A stretch of 64,000 bases of DNA from Patiria pectinifera (Eukaryota > Echinodermata > Asteroidea > Valvatida > Asterinidae). The number at the start of each line of letters is the position of its first letter. The first letter of the stretch is position 1. The notes beneath the pieces were generated by a model. The model worked only from the letters and a program-made list of their open reading frames with translations. It made no database searches and was not told the DNA's origin. A program made the position numbers and the translations under genes. Location: assembly GCA_029964075.1 (NCBI GenBank), contig CM057148.1, positions 23,987,916 through 24,051,915 of the forward strand, in the 5' to 3' direction. Positions 43,601 through 52,751 of this stretch are shown one piece after another.

Positions 43601-46600
43601 AATACTTGGAAGAACCAATCAAGAACCAAACCAATAGCAATCAAAATCCAGTCTCGGACTGAGACTTGGTTAAGAAATTGTGCAAATGTATGTTAGGCAA
43701 AAAAAAAAAGTCTCCGGTTTCTGGTATGGAGCTTGCCCCAAAAGTGGTGCGGCGACGCGGCTTTTTTTTTTTTTTACCTGGTTTTTTTTTTTTTTTGGCT
43801 TCAAATGTCGGCTGATGACTGCAAATGGTGCCCGACTAAACTTAGTGCAAATATATGGGAGTCCAGAGAGGCCGCATAAATCTTATTCTCGATCATAACC
43901 CCATCTAAAAACACGTTAAAATTGTGCAGCAGCAGAATTCCAGTCAAACCAGTGAGTTTGGCGGTTTTGAAACATCATCTTGTATTGAAAAAAAAACTTT
44001 TTCATTTTGCCGACGCGCATGGCTACGGCGACGCGCGCGCATACCAGAAACCGGAGACTTTTTTTTTTTGGCTTTAAGTGTTTTGGTTTTTTTTTGTTGG
44101 CAGCGAATGTTGATCAGATCGACAAAGCCAAAGAGGTCATCAAGAAGCTGCAATTCAAATTTAAGAGCGAGAATTTTGAGAACCCAGTCCTGCAGACACA
44201 CTACCGTAACCTGGAAGCTCTAGCCCTCGATCGGGACAAACCAGAAGACATCGTAGATCATACAGGTCAGGGGTCAATAGTGGTTCATTTGTTTGTCAGT
44301 TTGTTACTCAGAATATGAAAGAAGGGGTCAGGGGTCATCAGTGTTTTGTTTGTCAGTTTGTTAGTCAGAATATGAATGAAGGGGTCAAGGGTCATCAGTG
44401 TTTTGTTTGTTCGTCAGTTACTCAGAATATGAATGAAGGGGTCAGGGGTCATCCTTGTTTCGTTTGTCAGTTGGTTACTCAGAATATGAACGAAGGTGTC
44501 ATGGGTCATCGGTGTTTTGTTTATCAGTTGGTTACTCAGAATATGAATGAAGGGGTCAGGGGTCATCAGTGTTTCGTTTGTCAGTTGGTTACTCAGAATA
44601 TGAATGAAGGGGTCAGGGGTCATCAGTGTTTCGATTGTCAGTTGGTTACTCAGAATATGAATGAAGGGGTTAGGGGTCATCAGTGTTTCGTTTATCAGTT
44701 GGTTACTCAGAATATGAATGAGGGTTCAGTTGTCATCACTGGTTGGTTTGTCAGTTTGTTACTCAGACTATGAGTGAATAGGTCAGGGGTCGTTAGTGGT
44801 TTGTCCGTTTGTTACACAGACGCTAAACCACAACTTCAAAGCCGAACCCTGTTTTGGTAAAACAGATTTTGGATTGCATGAGTCAAGGATCACAGGTTTG
44901 TTTGTCAGTTTGTTACCCAGACCACGAATGAAGAGTTACAGTTTTGAAAATCTTCGGGATGGACACTACTTCCACATCCTAGAAAGACTTAGCTGTGTAT
45001 TAAACTAAGATAAGGCCAAAAAAAAAATAAGTCGGTCTCTGGTCAGCGCGCGCGTCGATTTTAATCATGCGCGGTAGCTCCAACAGCGCCCTCTATTTCC
45101 GCACCTCCTCAATTTTTTGTACCAAAGAGCACCAAGGAATGGAAAATTGTACCAAGGCAAATGATCGAAAGCACCAAGGCAAATTGAGGATACCAAAAAA
45201 GCAAAATAGTACCTACCTTGTCTGTACAATCCAAGCTTGAAGAAAAAAAACATGCGTGGCCGCGTCAATTCCGGAACTTTGGTCTGACCAGAGACCGAAT
45301 ATTTTTTTTTTGGGCCTAAGATAGATTGTGAATAACATGAGTCAGGGGTAACAGGTGTAATTGTTAGTTTGTTACTCTCATCCTCAGACTTGTGCCAGTG
45401 AGTTCTAGTACGTTGTAAACGTACATGTCTAAGATTTGAAATCATTTTGTCTTAATAATAATAATAATAATAAAGGCATTTGTATGTAAAGATACCTCAA
45501 AGCGCCTCACAATAAAAAATATAAAACCTATAGGTGATAAAATACTTTAAAAAATGGAAGGTACTTAAAGTGCTATACAGTGACAAGTACTAAAACACGG
45601 AAGCAAACGAAACTAGAATGCAAGTTACTATGCCAAAAGAAAACAATTCAAACCTAAAAACTCTAAAAAGCCAACAGGAAATTTAAGCATTCAAAACATC
45701 AATTATTTAAAACTACTACATGCACCTTAAGAGTGCTACAACAAGAAAATGGCTACGATAGCAAAAGGTATACTGCAACTCGTAACACCAAACCAAACAA
45801 GTAAAATGCATAAAAAACTAAGCACAAAATGTATAAAAAACAGTGTATAATGTAACACAGAACAACAAACCATTAGAAACACGAAAAAGGCATAAGGGTC
45901 ATTCTATAAATTTGGGGTCCAAAGTGTGACATTTTTCCTGTCCCTGTTACCTTGGTACTTTGTAATTTGCCATTCAAGCATCATTAGAAGTGACTTCAAA
46001 TGATTGTTTATTTGTTGGGTAGGTAGTTTGCTATATTCATAATCACTCTTGGAGGATGACTGCATTAAGGAGTGCATCAGAATTATAAAATCATAGATGT
46101 CAGATGTAACAGGGACGGGGAAAAAAGTGGACCCCAAATTTATAGAATGACCCATAAACGTGGTAACAAAAATCAACAACAGGCCAAAAAAAGGCAAAAC
46201 AAATTACCAGGAAAAACTATATAACGAGAGACAGAAACACTGAGTGAAGAAAAACATGTAATAAACGAGGGAAGCAAACAAAACTAGGAGGCAAGCAAAT
46301 ATGTCAGAAAGTAAACAACTACAACTAATACAAGAAAGCCAATCAATCAATCAATCAATCAAATCTTTAATTTTCCCAACGCATACAAGTACATAATAAT
46401 ATTACTTAACATTTGAATTATTGTGTATGGCTGGGTGGAGGTCTCCAAAAAGCATAAGCTTGTCGAGACCCCCACTGTAATAAAGAACAATTACAATTAC
46501 AATTACAATAACAGTTACAATTAATTACAAGTACAAGTACAACGATAGGAGTTAAATGACAAAAACATATTGGTACAGAGCTAGTAATACGAAATAAAAC

Positions 46601-49600
46601 TAGAGTTAATTGGTCTTACAAAATTAGAAAACCACAGCAATTATGTATATAAAACCACATACTTCATTGAGAGCCCTATTGTCTTTACATTTTGATCCTC
46701 AGTGCTATTTCTTATTCTTCAGTTTATAATGTTGGGCAAGTGAGTACTCTCTCTGACTTGTTTTCCTCCATAGCCCCTGACTTTGCCATGATTACCAAGC
46801 GGGCTGGGGACAAAATTGAAGAATTCAAGGACTTGGTTTTCCCCGATGGGTATGTGCCTGGTGCCAAGCAACGTAAGGTATGCCCAGCCATTGTTCTTCT
46901 TCTAGATGCTAGACTATTGCTTTGATGGTGGTGTTATGTATTGTTTTGATTTTTTTGTATTAATAACATACATGTAGAGCCCTGCCCTCATTTGGTTGTA
47001 TCCAAGTTTTGTCATGTGCCAAGGAAAAGGACGTTAACAGCCCAAGAATGAAAAACAAAACAAAACAAAAACCTTTGGAGGTATTCTAGGTTGAAAGTTC
47101 TATGCTCCCATTTCTAAATTAAAATTCCCATACAGCTGAAATTTGACTTGTGGAATTTGTTAATATTTGATTTAAAGCAAATTAGGTTTTGCCCTTCACC
47201 GACGTTTTAAACACTGTATACTCAGTGTGTTACCTCCCGAGTGAAAGTTGGAAAAAATCACTCGGGTGGGACTCGAACCCACGACCTCCTGCTTTCTAGT
47301 GCAGATGTCTTACCACTCGACCACCGAGCTAACGGGATCGGTTGGCCGGTTCGAATCTGATATACATAGCAGCGGGTACCGCATAAACTATTATAAGATG
47401 GAAACCTGAGTGATTTTTTCCAACTTTCACTCGGGAGGTAACACACTGAGTATACAGTGTTTAAAAACGTCGGTGAAGGGCAAAACCTAATTTGATTTAT
47501 ATCACCCAGCCGCAAAAATTCCATCTTATAATAATATTTGATATAATATTGTGCATTTTTCTTTCAACGCATTACTTGATTTTGAATTTATTTCAATTTT
47601 TATGCTAACGATCTTTTACCGGGAACTCCCGCTACGTTAAACACGCGCTTAAGTGACATGATACATCATGACCTCCTTTTGCCGGGAATAAACTTGGCGT
47701 TACCTACCCACTTCAGTGGGATGTTAGCGCACTTGCAACATATTTTGTTACATTATAGTATTACATTATAGTATTACGCGCTAATGTCCTTTTGCCGTGG
47801 ACAAATAATGAAAAACTCCCTTCCGTCTTTTTCGTACTGTTTACTACGTCAGCATGACGTAGCCCCTTCAGACAAAACGTATATCAAATGAAAGCTATTT
47901 CCGTGCTCTATCGATGACCCACAATTCCGAATTGGACCTTTTAACCCATTTTTTGGCCATAAAGGCGTCTTCCACACACCCGACAGTGTCAAGGTGTGCA
48001 ATATCCGTTGTGATATTCAGAGCCTTAACAAAGACTGCCAACAAGGGGCTATATAGCTCAGCAGTTTGGTAGACTTTAAGCCACATGTCCACATTCTATT
48101 ATTTCTATCAAAATGTAACTACAGGTTGAGTAAACAAAACCCAAACCCCAAACATTATATTTCCTATTTAAAGGGATTGTACATCATTGGCTTTTGCTGT
48201 AATTTTCAGAAATGAACTATTTCAGGGGTTAGTATAATAGATCAAATATTGTTTAACTGACATGTTTGAAGTTTTGTGTTTGAAAATGCTTAAAAAACCA
48301 AGAAAAACAAAAATGTTTAAGTAGTCTGGATCCCTGACTCTACTAAAGATAAAATAGATCAATTTATAGATGTCGGAAAATTGTAAGGTAATGAACATGT
48401 AACCAATAGCAAACAAAATGTGGACTGAAAAAAATTGTAAATTTGAAGCAGTAGTTGAAAAATAGTTAGGTTTTTCCAACGGTGGTCGGTCGGCCGACCA
48501 CCGTTGGAAATGTATACAAAAATACCATTTTCTTGATAATGACTTGACACCAGGTGCCATAATTTTACAGGATGCTTTAGACTGTCATTTACCAACATCC
48601 TAGGCATGTATTTCGTAAAAACTTGGTAGTTTTATTTTTCGATGTTTGCAAATGTTGTATATTCCCTTTAAACTAATTTGTAGCACCAAACATAATAATG
48701 ACTGGAAAGCCAATTTCAGAAGCTACTTTCAGATGAAAGCAATTACTAAAATTGCTCAATCCGTTCAAAGAATATCACCATTTAAACGCAATTACCCTAA
48801 AACCTCTTTCGTCCAAAAATGCGATTTCAAGAATTGTTGTCATAATTTTCTTCAAACATCCCCAGCAATAAAAACCTATTCAACAAAGTCCTTTTGAAGG
48901 CCCGTCTTTAAAAATATATTGCATTTTATAAATCATATTGTTTGCCTAACCAGGGTTGTTAAAGATATTGTGCATTACCGTTGTTGACAGTTGTTGAAAA
49001 CAAGTGTTCTGTGTCCTTTTCTTTGTTGTTCCAAACAATTAGAATACACAATAAACTACTTTTTTTGATGAAACAGGGTTTAGGGTCATTGCGTTTAAAT
49101 GGTGATATCCGTTGAACAGATTTAGCAATTTCAGTATTTTTTTTCATCTATAAAAAGTAGCTTATGAAATTGGCTTTCCAGTCATTATTTTTGCTGCTAC
49201 ATATTTTTTTAAATATGAAATATATTTTTGGGGGTTCGGGTTCCGCTTTTTTTGACTCGCCCTGTACTTTAGTTCTCTCTGAAAAGAAAGCAAATATCTG
49301 CTCAAGAACATTTTGATTCGTGCTGAGTTAATGCCACGTTGGATGCTTTGCAGTTAATACCTGAAAAAGTATCTATCGATTTATTGTCAGAAGCTATGCT
49401 CAAGCTGAAGATAGGACTGGTATCAAACACCCTGTGAAATTATTCTGCCTTGAAGGCGGTGTCAAAATCGGGTGTACACGGGCACGCTTTGTACGTGCCT
49501 TAGCAAAGGAATCCAGTTAGGAGACCACCAAATTGTGACCTGTTCTGTCAAAAGCAGACGCTTCTGGGCAGAGAAATTGAGATAGGGCCCAAAAAAACGC

Positions 49601-52384
49601 TGTGGGGGTGATTTTTGTCGATTTTCAAATTTTTGCATATTTGTAATCCTGAACATGTCTGAAATATATAATAAAAGTTTGAAATTTGAACTCTACATAT
49701 AGGCCTACTATTTTTGATGATTTTGATAAGGTATATCAGTTAAAGAAATAACTGTTTTGTGACGTTCGTAGCCATTTTCTCCGTTTTCTACTTTTCGACA
49801 CAATGAACTTCAAAATAGCAGAACTCTGCCCAGGAGTGACCGGTTTCAAAAATTAAACCACCTATTAAAAGGAAAAAGAACATTTGTTAACAATATGTAA
49901 AAATATCATTTTCGGCCTTATGCCCAGAAAAGTCTGATTTTGACAGAACAGGTCACAATTGTTCTGACGTTTTCTCTGTTTCGTTGGAGCTGAAATAACG
50001 GGGTGAGTTGTTGTGTACCCTGCATAAGGTTGTTGCTTCTTTGACAAAAAATTGGAAAAGAAAAGAACAGCTCAATAACAGGCAAATGATCCTAAACAGG
50101 GTAAGTAAAAAAAAAAGAAACCCAAATGTCGTGACTATTGTTTTATTGAAGTTCTGCATGTAGCACTTTCAAAATCTAGGATATGAAAGCCCAATTCATA
50201 AGCTTTCATTTAAATCACTCATGCACTTTTCAAGTTACGGAACTTTAAACACAGCCACCATTTTAAAGTTCTGTCCAGGGATCACAAAAAAGGTGTACGT
50301 TCTTCCAGCAAAACAAAAAAACACATACACATCCTTTGTTTTCGTTTTGCTGAAAGAACACTGAACTTTTTTGTTATCCGTGGACAGAACCTTAAAACGG
50401 TGGTTGTGTTTAAAACTCCGTAACTTGAAAAGTACATGAGTGAGTTGAATGATTCTTTTACTAAAAGAAAGTGTATGAATGGGGCTTTCATAATATCCTA
50501 GATTTTGAAAGTGCTACATGCAGATCTTCACTGAAACAATGGTCCCAACATTTGGGTTTCGTTATTTTTTGGCTCATCCTGTATGTACATTTTAAGGAAG
50601 CTTGGACCAGTTTGCACAAGTTTTAACGATATAATTGGTTGATCTTGTTATATAAGGTTGGGGGCGATTCCAGCAGAGCAAAGCCAACAGTCGATGTGGA
50701 TATGAACCAGTACGCCCAACAGGGAAAGGTAATGTGAATTTATCAGAGATTTAGGAACTGGTGGTGGGCGCAATTAGACAGGTGACAACAACAGACAGAT
50801 GGAAACATGGACAGGTGGTCACAATGGACAGGTGTCCGCAACAGGTGTCCGTAATGGACAGGTGGTCACAATGAACTGGTGGTCACAATGGACAGGTGGC
50901 TTCAATGAACAGGTGTCCACAGTGGACAGATGTCCACAGGGACATGTGTTTGTAATAGACAGGTGTCTGCAATGGACAGATGGTCACAATGGACAGATGG
51001 TCACAATGAACTGGTGGTCACAATGAACAGTTGGTCACAATGAACAGGTGGTCACAATGGACAGATGTCTGCACTGGACAGGTGGCCACAATGAACAGGT
51101 GGTCACAATGGACAGATGGCCTGAATGGACAGGTTGACACATTCAGAAGACTTGTTAATGAACAGATGGATGCAACACACCGGTTGGCAATTTAGACATG
51201 TGGCTGCAATGGTTAGATTGGCATGAGGACAGGTTACCTCATTCGGCAGATGAATGCAACTAACAAGTGTTCACAATAAGCCAGTTCGGTACTCAAACTA
51301 CGCATGTGTACAATGATACGGGTCACGGGTCATTGGGGATAATCGAAGGCGCAAGTATGCGCACGGACCCGGCTGCACGGCGCTCGCATGTTAATTTGCT
51401 TATCCCCGTTTGCGAGTTAGCCACGCCGCTTAGACAACCCTATGGAGTTTTTGTACACTTAAGTTTTGTTTGTCTCAGATTTTGCGCGTTCCGCGTCCAT
51501 TTGTATATCATGTAATTGGACAATATTTCACAATCTACGTTGATGCGATTTTAACGCGATTCTACCGCGATAGGTCAATTACAAGCAGAATAGGTGTACG
51601 CGTAACATCGCATATCATCATGTCGGCGATTTAATTCCGAATGACCTTTGACATGGCTACTTCATGAGATACCAAACCAACCTCGTCCCCAGTGCTTACT
51701 TTATTTCCAACCGTGTTTCCAATAATAAACCCTGGATAGTCAACTTTCTTCCTGTATCCTGATTCGATATTGCAATTGGCTAGTAATGGATTTATATCGT
51801 GTACTTGGTGTTGTTATTCACAACGTGCAGTACGTGTTTTCACGATCATTCGTCCACGCCTTTCCAAAAAATTCCTTTCATTGTCCAATTTGTTCATATT
51901 AATATGAAATGTGATACTGCATGTTGTCTCGATAAGATCGTAACAGTTTAATTAAATAAATCGCGTTTTCGTAACTCACGCTGTGCTCGCGCTGCTACGA
52001 ATTGACTCTGTTTTTACCCCAGACATCGCATACAAAAACAAACGCTAATGTAACGCACATGTAGGCACCAGACTATTCCTCATTTGCATGCGTGTTCAAA
52101 AATCTTGCACATGCAAATGATCCAATACCAGGGTGAGAGAGCAGGTAGTGATGGGCGCGTACTGCTCGACACCCTGGGGTCGAGGTTGATACCAAACTGG
52201 CTTATTGGCCAGTGTCTGTCTTAAGCAGGTGAAATAGTAATTACCGTTCCCTGAATTTTTTTTTTCTCAGCTGGGTAAGTTGACCGTTGCTGTCCTGAAG
52301 GAATTCTGCTCCAAGAACGGTCTCTCCACTGCGGGCAAGAAAAATGATCTCATCGAGACCGTCTCAGGTCACTTTGGTGTTTGA
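28639..52384 (+). CDS. XRCC6: XRCC6 (Ku70), complete 14-exon gene
   Basis: Ku70 pairs with Ku80 to form the ring that binds DNA ends and recruits DNA-PKcs and ligase IV factors for non-homologous end joining. It acts in the nucleus. Exons: 28639-28833, 30466-30588, 32986-33040, 33418-33508, 34756-34942, 36793-36956, 37176-37272, 38579-38693, 41127-41344, 42805-42916, 44104-44265, 46774-46877, 50657-50728 and 52271-52384. All are GT-AG with consistent phases and sum to 1809 bp, or 602 residues (human 609). Domains: an acidic N-terminus, a vWA-like domain starting [13 protein letters not shown] (about residues 35-250, including [13 protein letters not shown] and [13 protein letters not shown]), the Ku core beta-barrel (about 255-435; [23 protein letters not shown]), the C-terminal arm ([19 protein letters not shown]), and a C-terminal SAP domain ([19 protein letters not shown]). 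A second copy of most of exon 9 lies in intron 9. The start ATG is the first in frame with the conserved domain. Confidence 0.97.
28940..29755 (+). repeat. SINE (family B) split by a MITE
   Basis: The SINE head (GGTTCAATGGTTACAGTGTT, box B GGGTTGGAACCC, CTCTCTCCACCCAGGAGTA) ends at about 29094 and resumes after 29607 with the expected 3' part (GGCCTGATGAACAGGGG, GTGAAGCGCTTTGAGA, ATTATTATTG). The block between is the MITE at 29095-29607. Confidence 0.85.
29095..29607. mobile_element. MITE with CAACCTCGTCCCCAG ends, 8-bp target duplication (copy 1)
   Basis: The 513-bp element has ends CAACCTCGTCCCCAG / CTGGGGACGAGGTTG. It is flanked by CTGTGAAG at 29087-29094 and 29608-29615. The second copy, at 51677-52188, is inverted relative to it, similar over its full length, and has its own 8-bp duplication. 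Insertion into a SINE shows it is younger than that SINE. The 8-bp duplication is hAT-like. Confidence 0.92.
29767..30100. repeat. MITE with GGCGAAGTAAAAAAA ends
   Basis: The left end GGCGAAGTAAAAAAA pairs with TTTTTTTTACTTCGCC on the right. The interior includes AAAATGGCGGCCATCTTGAA. Related interior motifs occur at about 31418-31710. Confidence 0.7.
30661..31033. repeat. Foldback MITE, CAGGGYGAGT family (copy 2)
   Basis: Same arms as 8085-8584 (ATGTAGCACTTTCAAATTCT and the CTGTCCAC...GTGGACAG pair), but the right arm lacks its outer part. The right terminus CTCACCCTG remains. Confidence 0.83.
31718..32262. repeat. tRNA-Ser-like SINE (family A), head-to-head copies
   Basis: A minus-strand copy (31718-31911, box B region GGTGGGACTCGAACCC) is followed by a plus-strand partial tail copy (31912-32045) and a plus-strand copy with a full tRNA-like head (32046-32262; GTGGTCGAGTGGTAAGAC, CTAGAAA). 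The opposed copies would form a long hairpin in the transcript. Confidence 0.82.
32283..32813. mobile_element. TTAA-flanked MITE (copy 2)
   Basis: TTAAAGGGAATATACA / TGTATATTCCCTTTAA ends. The central palindrome (about 32444-32475) has decayed but is recognisable. Same orientation as 5598-6123. Confidence 0.85.
33843..34162. repeat. Short inverted-repeat element, GGCCAAGTTC ends
   Basis: GGCCAAGTTC at the left and GAACTTGGCC at the right, with several internal TAGTCGACTA palindromes. It lies in XRCC6 intron 4. Confidence 0.6.
34195..34625 (-). mobile_element. LINE fragment, end of reverse-transcriptase ORF
   Basis: Minus-strand frame with the C-terminal LINE signature: [45 protein letters not shown], then [18 protein letters not shown]. 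Only the end of the ORF remains, antisense within XRCC6 intron 4. Confidence 0.85.
35560..36308. mobile_element. pogo/Tigger-like MITE with TA target duplication
   Basis: CAGTAAACCCTGGCTAAGTC at the left and CTTAGCCGGAGTTTACTG at the right, flanked by TA on both sides. Ends of this type and TA flanks are typical of pogo-like Tc1/mariner derivatives. No transposase frame is present. Confidence 0.75.
38097..38512. repeat. TIR element containing a tRNA-like segment
   Basis: TTGTTTTGCATAACTAATCG (left) pairs with CGATTAGTTATGCAGAAACA (right). A minus-strand tRNA-like head (box B GGGTTCGAGCCC) lies at about 38420-38490. It is in XRCC6 intron 7. Confidence 0.65.
38942..39010. repeat. Perfect 23-bp inverted repeat (hairpin)
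   Basis: Arms 38942-38964 and 38988-39010, with the core GACCGGTGTGAGTCTGG, enclose a 23-nt loop. It lies in XRCC6 intron 8 and may be part of a larger foldback element. Confidence 0.75.
39605..39925. repeat. MITE with GTCGGTCTCTGGT ends (copy 1)
   Basis: Shares AGTCGGTCTCTGGT, CAATCC/TTGTATTGTACAGACAAG and TTGCCTTGGTGC motifs with 45013-45320, which is in the opposite orientation. The right terminus here is eroded. Confidence 0.7.
40101..40364 (-). other. Unrecognised 87-codon ORF antisense in XRCC6 intron 8
   Basis: The frame is rich in E, K, Q and N in its second half ([19 protein letters not shown]), with helix-like spacing. I recognise no family and see no repeat copy in the window. 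It could be a decayed retrocopy exon or chance. Confidence 0.2.
40596..41052. repeat. pogo-like MITE, ACAATGGAACGCCGC ends
   Basis: TACAATGGAACGCCGCTATA at the left and GCGGCGTTTCACTGTA at the right, both bounded by TA. Internal repeats of ACCGAACATC resemble Tigger-type ends. Confidence 0.65.
41391..41585 (+). other. Tandem duplicate of XRCC6 exon 9 (3' 150 bp) and its donor
   Basis: The segment 41183-41378 is repeated 208 bp downstream. The duplicate carries 50 codons (41403-41552) that follow an AG preceded by poly-T (TTTTTTTTGGAAAGCCCCTG). They enter and leave in phase 0 and end at a conserved GTAATA donor. Against exon 9 the 50 codons differ at six bases in five codons (TTC/TTT, CCC/CCT, AGC/TCC, TTA/TTG, GTC/GTT), all synonymous. 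Included after exon 9, it would repeat 50 residues of the Ku core in frame. Used in place of exon 9, it would shift the frame. Confidence 0.85.
42160..42655. repeat. Foldback element with arms of about 125 bp
   Basis: GTAGCCTTTAGTCAAGTCCC pairs with GGGACTTGACTAAAGGCTAC. GACTAGCACG and GGCAAAGCC-type blocks pair through to TATCTCGTGGAG / CTCCACGAGATGG near the centre. It lies in XRCC6 intron 9. Confidence 0.85.
42978..43492. mobile_element. PIF/Harbinger-like MITE with TAA target duplication
   Basis: GGGACCGTGACCATTCAGCC and its complement at the right end form terminal repeats of about 45 bp, reaching GGTATGAAAAGGGCCCCCCG. TAA flanks both sides (42975-42977 and 43493-43495), the 3-bp target of PIF/Harbinger elements. 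It lies in XRCC6 intron 10. Confidence 0.82.
43690..44078. mobile_element. MITE with GTCTCCGG ends (copy 2), abutting XRCC6 exon 11
   Basis: Same family as 19428-19807, inverted. Its right end (CCGGAGACTTTTTTTTTTGG) lies about 25 bp before the exon 11 acceptor at 44102-44103, so the element and its poly-T are where the branch point and pyrimidine tract of that exon should be. Confidence 0.82.
44266..44800 (+). repeat. 57-bp minisatellite starting at the exon 11 donor
   Basis: About nine units with the consensus GGGGTCAGGGGTCATCAGTG, then TTTTGTTTGTCAGTTGGTTA and CTCAGAATATGAATGAA. The first unit starts with the splice donor itself (GTCAGGGGTC). Because 57 is a multiple of 3, both strands hold repetitive ORFs (plus 44315-44773). 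Confidence 0.92.
45013..45320. repeat. MITE with GTCGGTCTCTGGT ends (copy 2)
   Basis: AAGTCGGTCTCTGGTCAGCG at the left and GGTCTGACCAGAGACCGAAT at the right, in poly-A/poly-T context. Inverted relative to 39605-39925. Confidence 0.78.
45446..45900. repeat. LINE/SINE-type 3' end with AAT microsatellite
   Basis: An AAT run at 45455-45474 is followed by GGCATTTGTATGTAAAGATA and CCTCAAAGCGCCTCACAAT, a reversed GCGCTTTGAGG-type end like those of the LINE at 12546 and the SINEs. The rest, to about 45900, is AT-rich with no frame I recognise. Confidence 0.5.
46322..46560 (-). mobile_element. CR1/L2-like LINE 3' end with GATT-type tail
   Basis: Read on the minus strand it ends in a GATT microsatellite (plus-strand CAATCAATCAATCAATCAAA at 46341-46360), preceded by a conserved-looking 3' UTR (GGGTCTCGACAAGCTTATGC). 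There is no coding sequence. Confidence 0.55.
47178..47530. repeat. tRNA-Ser-like SINE (family A), minus copy plus inverted tail
   Basis: The minus-strand copy 47178-47398 contains GGTGGGACTCGAACCCACG and GGCCGGTTCGAATCTG. It is followed by a plus-strand tail copy 47399-47530. The arrangement resembles that at 31718-32262 in XRCC6 intron 2. Confidence 0.8.
48121..49265. repeat. Inverted-repeat element split by the TTAA MITE
   Basis: Left ACAGGTTGAGTAAACAAAAC and right TTTTTTTGACTCGCCCTGTA are the ends. CCAAACCCCAAACATTATAT, TAGCACCAAACATAATAATG and GACTGGAAAGCC are shared with the half-copy at 36576-36740. The TTAA element at 48168-48671 lies inside the left arm, between CATTATATTTCCTAT and GTAGCACC. 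Confidence 0.75.
48168..48671. mobile_element. TTAA-flanked MITE (copy 3, inverted)
   Basis: TTAAAGGGATTGTACA and TTGTATATTCCCTTTAA ends. The central palindrome is near-perfect, with half-site CCAACGGTGGTCGG and a 4-nt spacer. It is inserted in another repeat. Confidence 0.87.
49530..49960. repeat. Inverted repeat AATTGTGACCTGTTCTGTCA
   Basis: A 23-bp arm at about 49530-49554 is repeated in inverted orientation at about 49935-49959. The interior is AT-rich. Confidence 0.65.
50097..50581. repeat. Foldback MITE, CAGGGYGAGT family (copy 3)
   Basis: Full-length relative of 8085-8584. It ends 75 bp before XRCC6 exon 13. Confidence 0.85.
50780..51250. repeat. Minisatellite, about 18-bp unit (GGTGGTCACAATGGACA)
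   Basis: About 25 degenerate copies of ACAGGTGGTCACAATGGA begin some 50 bp after the exon 13 donor. Frames through it are repetitive and non-coding. Confidence 0.88.
51677..52188. mobile_element. MITE with CAACCTCGTCCCCAG ends, 8-bp target duplication (copy 2)
   Basis: 512 bp with termini CAACCTCGTCCCCAG / CTGGGGTCGAGGTTG, flanked exactly by ATACCAAA at 51669-51676 and 52189-52196. It lies 82 bp before the last XRCC6 exon and is inverted relative to 29095-29607. Confidence 0.93.
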
Positions 52385-52751
52385 ACCCGACCTATGACCT
52401 CGCCAGACTTTAACACTTCCAACTACTGTTCATCTCTGTTTTCTTTATAGTCTGGTGGCATATGGTCGGAGTTGTGACCGACTGGTCCAAATCACCAAAC
52501 ATGGCAGATAGATTCTTATAGCCCTAAAGAAGATCTTTCTTCGAAGGGGTGACATCTAAAACAAATTTCGGAAGGGTGCCTAATTTGCATAAATCGTTAA
52601 TACCTGCCGTGATATATATTTGATTCCCATATTGGTTACGTTTTTATTTTATAATTTTTTGAAAAGTATATTCTGGGAATTCCACTTACATATCCTTACT
52701 TCAATAATATTTCATAAAAGCATAACAGAGACTGGATGATTACGAGGACAT

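Noticed and set aside
44315-44773. 152-codon ORF with repeats of 19 residues
   Set aside because: It is a 57-bp minisatellite, open because the unit is a multiple of three. It is kept as a splice-donor finding and not as a gene.
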